Positions 1 through 7,077 of a stretch of DNA of 64,000 nt are shown in pieces; positions within the stretch are counted from its first letter, which is position 1, and each line of letters opens with the position of its first letter. The position numbers and the translations under genes were made by a program. The notes under the pieces were generated by a model. It had not been told where the DNA came from, made no database searches, and was given only the letters and a program-made list of their open reading frames with translations. This DNA is from an uncultured Lachnospiraceae bacterium (lineage in GTDB: Bacteria > Bacillota > Clostridia > Lachnospirales > Lachnospiraceae): positions 1-64,000 of the forward strand of contig CAJUJK010000007.1 in NCBI GenBank assembly GCA_910586705.1, written 5' to 3'.

Positions 1-2
1 AG

Positions 3-275
3 GCGCTGCGCCAGCGGGTCGTTGTCCATTATGACTTTGGGGGCCTCTCAGACGAGGAAGTGGCCAAGTATGTCTCCCACAAGATACAGACGGCAGGCGG
101 CAGCCTTTCCATCTTAAGCGAAGCGGCTTTGTCCGCCGTCCACGGCTATGCACAGGGCAATGCCCGCATGATCGACAACCTGATGACCGATGCCCTGATC
201 ATCGGTGCGCAGACAGAAAAACAGGTCATTGACCCGGAAACCATTCTGGCAGCTGTCAATAACCAGCAGCTTTGA
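3..275 (+). CDS. ExeA/TniB-like AAA ATPase, C-terminal part only
   Basis: The reading frame is open from the first complete codon at position 3 to the TGA at 273-275, so the gene starts before the window. The visible 90 residues contain the LSDEEVAKYVSHKI and LSEAALSAVHGYAQGNARMI segments that form the helical lid (sensor 2) region of ExeA-like ATPases. These ATPases commonly partner a DDE transposase, as TniB and IstB do, and help choose the target site. The Walker motifs would lie upstream. A GC-rich hairpin that could be its terminator follows at 363-388. The ATPase family call is fairly secure; the transposon role is inferred from the truncated terminase beside it. Confidence 0.6.
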   Translation, partial: ALRQRVVVHYDFGGLSDEEVAKYVSHKIQTAGGSLSILSEAALSAVHGYAQGNARMIDNLMTDALIIGAQTEKQVIDPETILAAVNNQQL

Positions 276-674
276 AGCCGCGCATCCAACCATCTATGCG
301 TTAAATGCCTGTTTTATGAAGTGTTTTAATACAGGGGACAATTCTTAAAAAGAACCGAAGAAGGCCGCGTGCATCTGTATACGCGGCCGTTTCCTTAACA
401 ATTGTGTATGAAAGTGGCACAATTCCCCGGGAACTGCTTTTTTCTGTCTGGAATATTTTTCAGACAATTTCAGGCCCTGCCTCCCGGCTGTCCCGCTTAT
501 CTGGTTCCATATGCTGCCAGCAGCCTCATTGTACATACAATTTGGGTTGGAAGGTTTCGATTTGACTGCACAGTTTCGTTGACAGTAGTGTGCGGTCAGC
601 GAAAAGAGGGTGCCGTAATGGTGTTTATACTGTCGAAAATAAAATGCTTTTTCCGTCTACTACAAAGTGCCGCG
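276..674. other. Transposon end region without a convincing gene
   Basis: About 400 bases between the ATPase stop and the terminase fragment. It holds the hairpin at 363-388 and the direct repeats near 557-585. Short open frames exist here, but none has a good ribosome binding site or a protein-like composition. I read it as non-coding transposon end sequence. Confidence 0.5.
363..388 (+). terminator. Hairpin after the ATPase gene
   Basis: The arms GGCCGCGT and ACGCGGCC pair around a ten-base loop and are followed by GTTTCC. The T-tract is weak. The position after the ATPase stop fits a transcription terminator. Confidence 0.5.
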
Positions 675-1100
675 TTACAGTTCCTCAAACCAGAGATACT
701 TAAAATACCCGTGGCTGGCTTTCAGTGACTTTGTTTTCTTCGCCTTGTCCAGCCCCCGGAAGATGATCTTCTGCCCGGTAGGACGGTAAGTGCATTGCAT
801 AGGGTTTACCCCTGCCTCCCACAGATGGGAAACGCCAAGCGCCTCAATCGCCCATAGTATCTGCCCATAGACGGTTTCCCGAAGCGTCACCGCATACTTA
901 CGGAATATGACCGCATTTGCCTGTCTGTCCTTCATCATCCCGAGAACGATCTCCAATGAGATAAACGAGGACTTCAAGCCGCCCCTGCCGCCGTAAAGGT
1001 CATAATATGTATGACCGCCCTTCACAATGTCACGGTGAACCGTGTAAAATACCGGGGCTATCAGTTTTCCAAAGTCAATCACTGTCTCCGATGCTGTCAA
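675..1100 (-). pseudogene. Phage terminase large subunit, truncated after the ATPase N-terminus
   Basis: The terminase large subunit is the motor that pumps phage DNA into proheads. Only about 140 residues remain of a protein that normally has 400 to 550. The Walker A-like motif GGRGGLKSS lies near residues 38-46 and is typical of the Terminase_3/PBSX type. The frame ends at YLWFEEL, which is where the Walker B acidic residues are expected, so the nuclease domain and most of the ATPase are missing. The first codon of the open frame is TTG at 1100; a GTG at 1082 (MIDFGKL) is an alternative start. It overlaps the small-subunit gene by 8 to 26 bases, as is usual. The cut coincides with the presumed transposon end, so an insertion probably inactivated the gene. 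Confidence 0.75.
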
Positions 1101-1557
1101 CGATCTTCACCGCCTCCGTTACGTCTATGTCCTGCTCCCTCTTGTCTCTCCACTGTCCGGGCTTCCTGTTTTTCAGCCAGAAAATCTGCGCCGTTGTATC
1201 CGGCGGGTAATACTTTTCCACCTCCGTCACAACAGGCTCGGACACTTCTCTGACCCGCCTGCCATTCGCATATTCAACGGTCCTTCTGGTAGTGACTGTC
1301 TGCTCCTTCTCCCGGAATCCGAGGGCTTTCTTCCGCAGGGCGTTCTCCACCTCAATGTCCGCAACCTCTTTCCCTGTCTTTAGGGCATGAAAAATCGGAA
1401 TACTCTTCTTTTTCCAGTTGTAAAGCGACCGCACCGTAATACCCATGTTCCCGGCGATCTGTTCATCCGTCAGACCATCCCGCGCCCACGCCTCCAGCAG
1501 TAGAAGTTTGTCTGCCTCTTCCCATTCTGCGATTGTACTTTTCGCCATCTGCAACAC
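1075..1557 (-). CDS. Phage terminase small subunit
   Basis: A 160-residue protein directly upstream of the large-subunit fragment. Small subunits recognise the packaging site and load the large subunit. Residues about 10-50 form a helix-turn-helix (WEEADKLLLLEAWARDGLTD, then EQIAGNMGITVRSLYNWKKK), the usual DNA-binding part of this family. The C-terminal half is charged and contains the AQIFWLKNRKPGQWRDK segment that is common in small terminases of Firmicutes phages. I choose the GTG at 1557 because AAGGA lies eight bases upstream; the in-frame ATG at 1548 is too far from it. It is the last intact structural-side gene before the presumed transposon. Confidence 0.8.
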   Translation of the reverse strand: MLQMAKSTIAEWEEADKLLLLEAWARDGLTDEQIAGNMGITVRSLYNWKKKSIPIFHALKTGKEVADIEVENALRKKALGFREKEQTVTTRRTVEYANGRRVREVSEPVVTEVEKYYPPDTTAQIFWLKNRKPGQWRDKREQDIDVTEAVKIVDSIGDSD

Positions 1558-1688
1558 CCCGCGAGTCCTTTTCTTTCTCTCCTCTCTCCATTATCCAACA
1601 TTCCGAGTTAACCGTTGTACCAAGTTTAAATGAAAAATTCCCTGCACAGGAAACGGGCAGCCTATACCGCCGCCCGTCCCGTCTGCCA

Positions 1689-1790
1689 TTACTTCTTTTT
1701 TCTGGAATAAACGACTGCTACTGTAATCAGCGCCGCCATACCCAGCACAACCGCCACCAGAATGCCGTCAATAAAGCCGTGTATGTACAT
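1689..1790 (-). CDS. Small phage membrane protein, 33 residues
   Basis: The sequence starts MYIHGFIDGILVAVVLGMAA and ends in RKKK. One hydrophobic helix covers about residues 7-28. The gene starts three bases after the stop of the HTH gene at 1794, and GGGAGGTGA precedes it, so it is translated in the same operon. It resembles the short single-helix proteins (DUF3789-like) often found in Firmicutes phages and conjugative elements. Its function is unknown. Confidence 0.55.
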   Translation of the reverse strand: MYIHGFIDGILVAVVLGMAALITVAVVYSRKKK

Positions 1791-1793
1791 GCC

Positions 1794-2045
1794 TCAGTCA
1801 CCTCCCTCATATACCGCGGAGATAAGACTTTCCGCCGGAATTTTTAACGTATTGCAGTAGGCTCTGAGTTCCCTTAGCGTAATCTTTTCCGGGTTCCTGA
1901 CATGGCTGAAATATGTTGACTTCTCAATCCCCGCTTTCTTGGCAAGGATATCTATCTCCACGCCCTCCTCGATCCGTTTCGCCCTAATCTTTTTCGTAAA
2001 CTTTTCGTTTTTATCCGTCCACGTTCCAAGCTTCACCTTTGCCAT
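1794..2045 (-). CDS. Phage HTH protein, Cro/CI-like
   Basis: An 83-residue protein with an XRE-type helix-turn-helix at about residues 22-60. The recognition region is IDILAKKAGIEKSTYFSHVR, followed by ITLRELRAYCNTL. The N-terminus is strongly basic. AAGGAGG lies nine bases before the ATG. It sits late in the leftward operon just before the terminase genes, a position where phages of Firmicutes often carry a small transcription activator of late genes. That role is inferred from position only. Confidence 0.65.
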   Translation of the reverse strand: MAKVKLGTWTDKNEKFTKKIRAKRIEEGVEIDILAKKAGIEKSTYFSHVRNPEKITLRELRAYCNTLKIPAESLISAVYEGGD

Positions 2046-2073
2046 CTTCCATGCCTCCTTGACATTGCTCCAT

Positions 2074-2214
2074 TTACCCGAAAATCAATATTGCTGCCAA
2101 AGCGATATTCCCAAACAGTGAGACAATAAGCGCTGCCCTGCACTTGATAAGCCGTCTTTTCATATCGCTTAAAATTTCTGTCGCAAAGTTCATTTCCTCT
2201 TTATCTTTTGCCAT
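2074..2214 (-). CDS. Small phage membrane protein, 46 residues
   Basis: It begins MAKDKEEMNFATEILSDMKR. The C-terminal half is one hydrophobic helix (ALIVSLFGNIALAAILIFG). AAGGAGG stands eight bases before the ATG. A charged N-terminus with a C-terminal anchor suggests a membrane-attached protein of unknown role. The gene is cotranscribed with its phage neighbours. Confidence 0.5.
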   Translation of the reverse strand: MAKDKEEMNFATEILSDMKRRLIKCRAALIVSLFGNIALAAILIFG

Positions 2215-2228
2215 TATGCTGCTCCTCC

Positions 2229-2339
2229 TTATTCGTCTTTTGTCATGCCGACAGAAAATTTATATATCTGCTCCAGAATCCACACGTCATTTACTTGTGA
2301 CAAAACCTTGAAAATCTTTTTCAGATACTCCCGTTTCAT
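2229..2339 (-). CDS. Phage hypothetical protein, 36 residues
   Basis: The product starts MKREYLKKIFKVLSQVNDVW and is a predicted single amphipathic helix pair. Its stop overlaps the ribosome binding site of the next gene, and its start lies three bases after the stop of the previous one. This tight packing supports a real gene. The pattern of hydrophobic residues resembles the neighbouring 36-residue ORF, so the two may be related. Confidence 0.45.
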   Translation of the reverse strand: MKREYLKKIFKVLSQVNDVWILEQIYKFSVGMTKDE

Positions 2340-2342
2340 ACT

Positions 2343-2453
2343 TTACCGCCCCCATTTTTCCAAAAACAACTCAATAAATCGGTTTAGGTACTCCAAAGTT
2401 CCAACATTCTGAATATCACTTATCATTCGGATAATATTTTCTTTGTAATTCAT
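2343..2453 (-). CDS. Phage hypothetical protein, 36 residues
   Basis: The start codon overlaps the stop of the upstream 223-residue gene in an ATGA arrangement, a sign of translational coupling. The product starts MNYKENIIRMISDIQNVGTL and continues with EYLNRFIELFLEKWGR, again mostly helical. Function unknown. Confidence 0.45.
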   Translation of the reverse strand: MNYKENIIRMISDIQNVGTLEYLNRFIELFLEKWGR

Positions 2454-3121
2454 TCCGCACCGCCTTTCTCCTGCTGTATATCCAGAAGTGTTCTCGCCAT
2501 AGTATAAATCTTCTTAAGTTTTTCCACGTCCTTTATCTGCCGCATCATCCTTTCGGTGTCCGTTATGTATTTCATCTTCATATCCGTACCGCTGTCTAGC
2601 TTTCCTGCGCCCATAAGGTAGCCCAGATAGAACACATACACACTCCCGAAATTTGTTATATTCTCTGGCGTCTTTTCTTTGAGTCCATAACCGGCACTCC
2701 AAATCTCATGCATGAGTCTTTCGTCATATCTGACCGCAGACCTCTTCTTCTTTACTTCTTTTCTGATTAACGGGAGGATAACCTTCGCCGCCTCCTTTGC
2801 CTGCTGCTCCCGCCTCTTATTTCTGCGGTAATCATAGGCATCGCCAAGGACACTGCACACATTCCCGCCGTATTTTTCATAAACACGGTCAATCATCTTG
2901 CCAAGTCCCGCTTTATAATCATTGACATAATCGCCCTCAAAAGTAATGTACTTCATAAAGTCATCCACATCACTTTGCGGAACGAAATCGTTTATATACA
3001 CAATATCTTTTTTGTTACTGACCATGATGACAAATTCGTCCAGAGTGGTCTTGAACAGATAATTCATCTGAAAAATGATATCCTGCGGAAGTTCTTTCGG
3101 ATTAACCCTTTTTACCGTCAT
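2450..3121 (-). CDS. Phage hypothetical protein, 223 residues
   Basis: I do not recognise a family. The middle of the protein is very basic and helical (YRRNKRREQQAKEAAKV, about residues 98-114). A hydrophobic patch GSVYVFYLGYLMG follows near residue 165, and the last 40 residues look like a coiled helix. There is no signal peptide or clear transmembrane helix. GGAGG lies nine bases before the ATG, and the start overlaps the stop of the gene at 3118-3330 (ATGA). The basic composition would fit a nucleic-acid-associated protein, but this is a guess. Confidence 0.55.
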   Translation of the reverse strand: MTVKRVNPKELPQDIIFQMNYLFKTTLDEFVIMVSNKKDIVYINDFVPQSDVDDFMKYITFEGDYVNDYKAGLGKMIDRVYEKYGGNVCSVLGDAYDYRRNKRREQQAKEAAKVILPLIRKEVKKKRSAVRYDERLMHEIWSAGYGLKEKTPENITNFGSVYVFYLGYLMGAGKLDSGTDMKMKYITDTERMMRQIKDVEKLKKIYTMARTLLDIQQEKGGAE

Positions 3122-3330
3122 ACTGCCGCACCTCCTTCCTTCTCCATTTCAACCACCGCCGCACGGTAGCCCTTTGCATATCCATAATTGAAAAGCGTGC
3201 AGATTGTCCTAAAAGGGTCAACTGACATCGCCTTTTTGCACGCATCCATCTCGTTTGTATACAGCTGGTCTTCCTCTTTCATTTTGTGGGTCTTGAGAAA
3301 GTTCTCGACATACCGTTTTATCTTGTCCAT
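3118..3330 (-). CDS. Phage hypothetical protein, 70 residues
   Basis: A small mixed-charge protein starting MDKIKRYVENFLKTHKMKEE with a YGYAKGYRAAVVEME segment near its end. AGAGGAG precedes the ATG at good spacing. It is translationally coupled to the downstream 223-residue gene. Its family is not recognised. Confidence 0.5.
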   Translation of the reverse strand: MDKIKRYVENFLKTHKMKEEDQLYTNEMDACKKAMSVDPFRTICTLFNYGYAKGYRAAVVEMEKEGGAAV

Positions 3331-3357
3331 AAAAACTCCTCTCTTTGACAGGGAGCC

Positions 3358-3442
3358 GCAGGAATGTTATAATTCCTGCATACCCTCACTTTGCTTGGTT
3401 GACGGGTTACATGCCCTTATCGGACCGCAATTCCGATAAGGG
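3358..3442. other. Two hairpins between phage replication and late genes
   Basis: GCAGGAAT/ATTCCTGC forms a hairpin at 3358-3379. CCCTTATCGGA pairs perfectly with TCCGATAAGGG at 3414-3442. They lie directly after the DnaC-like gene on the minus strand. No strong T-run follows on that strand, so they may act as an attenuator or RNA-processing site rather than a full terminator. On the plus strand the second hairpin is followed by ATTATTTT. Confidence 0.4.
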
Positions 3443-3448
3443 ATTATT

Positions 3449-4249
3449 TTATGTTTTGAGTATTTCGTTGACAAATTCGCTATTTGCCCTGTCCGTTTTC
3501 ATCGAACGAATAGGAACTTCCGGGATATGTAATGGCAAACACATGAAATTGATCCTGTCCTTGATCCGATCATCAATCCTTAACTGTTCAAGCTGATTGT
3601 TGCTGGTAAAAACAGTTATTAGCTTGTTGGAATACCTATAGTTAATTAGCTGATAGAGGGTTGTATTTACCCAATCTTTGCTAACTTCCACCCCGATATC
3701 ATCCAGAAGCAAAACAGTGGCTTTTATAATGCCGTCTTTCTCCTCCTTGTCTGCCGCGCTGCTATATCCCTTCTTGGTCAGATCGAGATATTCCAGAACG
3801 CTTGTAAACTTCACATTCACGTCGTAGCGTGCCATAACTTCATTAGCCAGACAGTAAGATAAATATGTTTTACCTGTCCCTTTCGTGGCGGAATGTATGT
3901 ATAGCCCCTTGCCATCCCGTCGGAATTTTTGAAAATTCAAAACAAACGCGTTTGACATCTTACGACCTTTTTCTGCATCCGGGTTGTTGTCTCCATATAG
4001 GGTCCAATCAAAGTCCTTTGCCCGCTTGTCCAGCTGCTCAAACGGAATCATCGATCTGGCGCTTCTAAACCTTCCATTCTCGGAAACGGGTTCTTTTGAA
4101 AAAACTGCCTCTCCGTAATCTTGGATATCATATTCACCCAAAAGGTAAGTCATTTCGTCTATCGAAACAGTCTCCTGCCTCATCAATCGCCCGCGAAATT
4201 TGTTTCCACCTCTCGTCAGAATCGAATGCGTTGTTTCCACTTTCCTCAC
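3449..4249 (-). CDS. DnaC/IstB-like helicase loader ATPase (phage replication)
   Basis: The protein loads the replicative helicase at the phage origin. The Walker A motif TKGTGKTYLSY and Walker B VLLLDDIGVE are clear, followed by the sensor region VFTSNNQLEQL and the arginine-finger region IDDRIKDRINF. This is the DnaC/DnaI arrangement. The longest frame begins at a GTG (4249) that has AAGGAGG very close upstream; ATGs at 4183 (MRQETVS) and 4150 (MTYLLGE) are alternatives. With any of these starts it overlaps the end of the DnaD-like gene, so the two are coupled. The N-terminal 90 residues before the ATPase are probably the helicase-binding part. Confidence 0.8.
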   Translation of the reverse strand: MRKVETTHSILTRGGNKFRGRLMRQETVSIDEMTYLLGEYDIQDYGEAVFSKEPVSENGRFRSARSMIPFEQLDKRAKDFDWTLYGDNNPDAEKGRKMSNAFVLNFQKFRRDGKGLYIHSATKGTGKTYLSYCLANEVMARYDVNVKFTSVLEYLDLTKKGYSSAADKEEKDGIIKATVLLLDDIGVEVSKDWVNTTLYQLINYRYSNKLITVFTSNNQLEQLRIDDRIKDRINFMCLPLHIPEVPIRSMKTDRANSEFVNEILKT

Positions 4250-4964
4250 TCACCTCCTTCTGTCCCTTGCTGCCGCCACTGTCCTGCGTCCTCGCAAGCC
4301 AGCTATTGATAAACCTCTCGATTCCTCGCCGCGTCTTCCGCTTAGTAGGGTTTGAATCCAGCCACGCGACCATGCGCCGCAATTCCTGCTCCACATCCAC
4401 AGCCGGGTATGTTGCCCGCCAGAGTGCAATCTTGTCCTGCGGGACATCGTAAAATGATTTGTCATTCAGCGGGAGTAATATGCCGCTTGGGGTCGGAGCG
4501 GATTCCGGCTCCGGGCAAGAAATATTGCCTGCAATATTTCTAAAATCTTGTTCCTTGGTTTCTTTGTTCCTTGGTTTGATTATTGTTAATGGTCTGTTAA
4601 TAGAATGTGCTCCGCCTGTGCTCTGGATATCATATTGAATGTTAATATCTTGATACTTACAGTAATTATTCACCGTAAATACGCTATATTTACTACTTGC
4701 TTTGACTGTGATTTCGCCTGTGCTTTTCAGATGATTTAAGGCAGTCCTTAATTCGTTGATTGTAAGACCACACTCCTCCGCCAAATGTGGATATGACGAT
4801 ACAAACGACCCACGCGGCACTGTTATATCCCTAAATTTTCCCTCCTTCCAGTTCGCCTTTAACAACATATGTACAAATAAAACTTTGGTATTGATATCCA
4901 AATACCACGACCAGCCCAAGAAATCTCTAAACAGACAAATAAATCCCAAATCTTTATTCTTCAC
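4134..4964 (-). CDS. Phage replisome organiser, DnaD-like
   Basis: A 276-residue replication initiation protein. The first 110 residues form a winged helix of the replisome-organiser type, with LDINTKVLFVHMLLKANWKE, GSFVSSYPHLAEECGLT and the wing around ITVKASSKYSVFTVNNY. A linker rich in P, E and S follows, and the C-terminal part (ALWRATYPAVDVEQELRRM, then NPTKRKTRRGIERFINSWLAR) is typical of the DnaD C-terminal region in Firmicutes phages. Such proteins bind the origin and recruit the DnaC-like loader encoded next. The start is a GTG at 4964 that overlaps the stop of the preceding small frame. Confidence 0.75.
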   Translation of the reverse strand: MKNKDLGFICLFRDFLGWSWYLDINTKVLFVHMLLKANWKEGKFRDITVPRGSFVSSYPHLAEECGLTINELRTALNHLKSTGEITVKASSKYSVFTVNNYCKYQDINIQYDIQSTGGAHSINRPLTIIKPRNKETKEQDFRNIAGNISCPEPESAPTPSGILLPLNDKSFYDVPQDKIALWRATYPAVDVEQELRRMVAWLDSNPTKRKTRRGIERFINSWLARTQDSGGSKGQKEVSEESGNNAFDSDERWKQISRAIDEAGDCFDRRNDLPFG

Positions 4965-5119
4965 AACTTTTCAATCACCTCTTTTTTCTTCCTCATAATC
5001 CTCCCCATCAGACAGGCCTGCACGGAATTGTGCCGCCCTCCTTTTCTTCTCATGCTCACGATCCACCATCTTCCTGAGTCCTGCAAGCTCCCTGTCGATG
5101 GTCTCCAACTCCGGGGCAT
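4961..5119 (-). CDS. Uncertain small phage gene, two overlapping frames
   Basis: An ATG at 5119 has an excellent AAGGAGCG-type site eight bases upstream and opens a 52-codon frame (starts MPRSWRPSTG) that ends in a GTGA overlap with the DnaD-like gene. Its composition is unlike a normal protein. The frame one base over (stop at 4971-4973) reads like a genuine charged coiled coil (PELETIDRELAGLRKMV, then REHEKKRRAAQFRAG) but has only a TTG or an internal ATG as start. Either one frame is the gene or a frameshift separates the good start from the good frame. Confidence 0.3.
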   Translation of the reverse strand: MPRSWRPSTGSLQDSGRWWIVSMRRKGGRHNSVQACLMGRIMRKKKEVIEKL

Positions 5120-5139
5120 ACTCTGCGCTCCTTCCTTTT

Positions 5140-5373
5140 CTACTGAATGCACTTCACGTATTCCTCCGAAACCATAAACGGCGTTTCTCCCTCCTCACAG
5201 ACGGGATTGTAAATTACATCAATGCCGATAGTTACGTTGTTAATCTGCCGCTCCAATTCCAGCATCATGCCGCTGTCCTCTGCATTAATTCCGATAGATA
5301 CCTTTGCTACCGTGAAGCCTTCCATCATGCTTTCGTTTACCTCTGCATAGTCTCTGAATACTTTCTTTGCCAT
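5140..5373 (-). CDS. Phage hypothetical protein, 77 residues
   Basis: It begins MAKKVFRDYAEVNESMMEGF and contains a beta-rich middle (TVAKVSIGINAEDSG, then INNVTIGIDVIYN). The ATG has GAGAGGAG eight bases upstream. It is the first gene on the leftward operon between the HTH genes and replication. No family is recognised. Confidence 0.5.
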   Translation of the reverse strand: MAKKVFRDYAEVNESMMEGFTVAKVSIGINAEDSGMMLELERQINNVTIGIDVIYNPVCEEGETPFMVSEEYVKCIQ

Positions 5374-5547
5374 TGTCTGTTCTCCTCTCTAATCCTAAAT
5401 AATCTCCGTTACTTCTATAAAAAATAGAATATAAAGTTACACATTGTTAATCTTGTAGTTTAATTTGGTACAACATTTTTGTTACTTGATGTTATGATCT
5501 CCTTACAGGCTTTGCAGAGCCGAGTCTAAAGGAAAGGAGCGCATATC

Positions 5548-5733
5548 ATGACTGAAATTGCTGAAAAAGCATTAAAGCGTCTGTATGACGAATATATGCG
5601 TACAGGAGTTAATGATTGGCAAAGCATTGAGACTCCTGCAGGAAGGCAACTTGCATCCATGGGACTTGTCCGTGAAAACATATTGGGTGAGTTCAAACTG
5701 ACAAACCAAGGAATTGCATGTGCTCAGTCCTAG
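5548..5733 (+). CDS. Small winged-helix-like phage protein, 61 residues
   Basis: This short gene runs against the surrounding early operon. GGAAAGGAG lies eight bases before the ATG. The product, starting MTEIAEKALKRLYDEYMRTG, ends in a strand-turn-strand pattern (ETPAGRQLASMGLVRENILG, then EFKLTNQGIACAQS) that resembles the wing of small winged-helix proteins. A regulatory role in the phage is possible but not shown. Confidence 0.5.
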   Translation: MTEIAEKALKRLYDEYMRTGVNDWQSIETPAGRQLASMGLVRENILGEFKLTNQGIACAQS

Positions 5734-5790
5734 CCATTTGCGGCATCTGAACTTTTCGGGTGCCGCTCTTTCCGTCTGGACAAATGTTTC

Positions 5791-5994
5791 TCAAGTAAAG
5801 AAATATTCTTCATATTCACCCTTCTCAATGCCTAAAAGTTCCGCCCACCTTATGATGTCAGTCTGCGAAAACTCAGTCTTACAGGTCAGCTTCTTGGACA
5901 TTGAGTTTTTGGAAATACCAAGTTTGCTGGCAAAATTCGCCTGTGTTCCATACCGTTCAACAATCCTGCCCTTAAGTTTACTATATGAGTACAC
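5791..5994 (-). CDS. Phage HTH regulator, Cro-like (DUF739-type)
   Basis: A 67-residue protein consisting of one XRE helix-turn-helix: RYGTQANFASKLGISKNSMS, then KLTCKTEFSQTDIIRWAELL. The C-terminus EYEEYFFT is typical of small phage regulators that act with a CI-type repressor. The start is a GTG at 5994 with AGGGAGGTGAGGGA directly upstream. It follows the other small HTH gene by 30 bases and should be on the same leftward transcript. Confidence 0.7.
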   Translation of the reverse strand: MYSYSKLKGRIVERYGTQANFASKLGISKNSMSKKLTCKTEFSQTDIIRWAELLGIEKGEYEEYFFT

Positions 5995-6024
5995 TCCCTC
6001 ACCTCCCTCTGATCTGAAAATACC

Positions 6025-6219
6025 TTAATCTTCAATAATTTCGGTTACTTCTACGCCAAGAGCCTCGGCAATACTCTGCCCGACTTCATCAGTGCAGGAC
6101 TTGCCAGCACATATGTAATTGATTGTTGTCCTTGATACGCCAGATAATTCTGAAATCCGTTTTTGCGTCATATCACGCCGTTTAAGCTCTGTCACGAGTT
6201 TTATTCTATCAATCCTCAT
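6025..6219 (-). CDS. Phage HTH regulator, Cro/CI-like, first gene of the leftward operon
   Basis: A 64-residue XRE-type DNA-binding protein: LVTELKRRDMTQKRISELSG, VSRTTINYICAGK and an acidic tail VTEIIED. GGAGGACGAAGG precedes the ATG. It is divergent from the CI-like repressor at 6405, with both promoters in the 185-base gap, which is the classic arrangement of a lysogeny switch. It probably plays the Cro role, repressing lysogenic transcription; this is inferred from position. Confidence 0.75.
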   Translation of the reverse strand: MRIDRIKLVTELKRRDMTQKRISELSGVSRTTINYICAGKSCTDEVGQSIAEALGVEVTEIIED

Positions 6220-6256
6220 CCTTCGTCCTCCTTTTGGTATTTTTTACTACTTTTTT

Positions 6257-6285
6257 ATATTATCATCATATTCTTCTACTGTAAA
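6257..6285 (-). promoter_or_regulatory. Leftward early phage promoter
   Basis: On the minus strand TTTACA (6280-6285) and TAATAT (6257-6262) are separated by exactly 17 bases. It lies 40 bases upstream of the first Cro-like gene. Confidence 0.65.
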
Positions 6286-6331
6286 GAATTATTTTTTCTA
6301 TAAATTGATTCTATTATAATTTAGTATTGTA

Positions 6332-6359
6332 TTGACTTTTGTATGGAACTCATTATAAT
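6332..6359 (+). promoter_or_regulatory. Rightward promoter of the CI-like repressor
   Basis: TTGACT (6332-6337), a 16-base spacer and TATAAT (6354-6359). It lies about 45 bases before the repressor start. Together with the leftward promoter it forms the lysogeny switch; operators of both regulators are expected in the AT-rich stretch between them. Confidence 0.65.
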
Positions 6360-6404
6360 ATAGTGTTATCATAATCATATCAATCAAAAGCGAGGATATG
6401 ATAA

Positions 6405-6998
6405 ATGGAAAACAAAGAAATATTCGCAACGCGTTTAAAAAAAATTCGAGAAAGATTGGGGATTACACAATTTTCATTTGCTGCTATGGTAAATAGCACA
6501 GCTGCTACAATATCCGCTTATGAAAACGCAACAAAAAATCCCTCTCTAGAAAATGTTATAAATATTGCTAAAAAATGCGAGGTCTCCATCGACTGGCTTT
6601 GTGGACTTAGTGAAAATGAACACATTGATAATGAATCAGTGTGGTCGTATGCTGATGTTATTAGATTTTGTTATTCTGACACTGAACATATAAATAGTCC
6701 AGCCAAAGCAATTCATGAAATTACTTCATCATTTATTAAAACAATGGAAAAATTTTCAAAAGAGTCGGAGCATATGGAACAATTAAAAAGAGACGGGTTA
6801 ATAGATCAAGAATTGTACGATTTGTGGGTTGAAAAAGCACTTGAAAAATATCAAACTCCTATAGTTTTAAAATATGAAAGTAAAACAGTCGACGCATTTA
6901 CAGGAGATATTTTTATAACTCGCCATTATCCGGGCGGTGGACAAGCCAAACATGAGATTAAACATAATAAGAAGCCCACCACCCCAGCCCAAGAATAA
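6405..6998 (+). CDS. CI-like phage repressor
   Basis: The N-terminal 70 residues are a full XRE helix-turn-helix (LKKIRERLGITQFSFAAMVN, STAATISAYENATKNPSLEN, VINIAKKCEVSIDWLCGL). The C-terminal 120 residues are helical and do not show the Ser/Lys protease signature of LexA-like CI repressors, so induction may use another route. The gene lies divergent from the Cro-like gene and upstream of the DUF3800 and integrase genes, which form the lysogenic arm. The local AT content is clearly higher than in the bacterial genes to the right. The C-terminal end is rich in K, P and H. Confidence 0.75.
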   Translation: MENKEIFATRLKKIRERLGITQFSFAAMVNSTAATISAYENATKNPSLENVINIAKKCEVSIDWLCGLSENEHIDNESVWSYADVIRFCYSDTEHINSPAKAIHEITSSFIKTMEKFSKESEHMEQLKRDGLIDQELYDLWVEKALEKYQTPIVLKYESKTVDAFTGDIFITRHYPGGGQAKHEIKHNKKPTTPAQE

Positions 6999-7077
6999 CC
7001 GGCGGGACAGGGCGCACAATACCAATAGTTTACGCACCGAAAAAATTACCTTAAAATACCTTGAAAGGGCAACAAAA

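Larger units (their letters stand above)
1..679 (+). mobile_element. Right end of a putative transposon with an ExeA/TniB-type ATPase
   Basis: The window opens inside a transposon-type AAA ATPase gene. About 400 bases without a convincing gene follow, and then a phage terminase gene begins on the other strand and is cut short. The terminase frame stops at 675-677, and the trinucleotide ACA lies at 677-679. Transposons that use a DDE transposase plus a TniB-like ATPase usually end in TGT...ACA, so I place the element's right edge near 679. Short similar direct repeats (GTTTCGATTTGAC and GTTTCGTTGACAG) lie around 557-585 and could be transposase binding sites. The left end, transposase and target duplication are outside the window, so the exact boundary is an inference. 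Confidence 0.5.

Noticed and set aside
345..728. Short frames in the transposon end
   Set aside because: No ribosome sites, and rich in P, S and C as in shadow frames.
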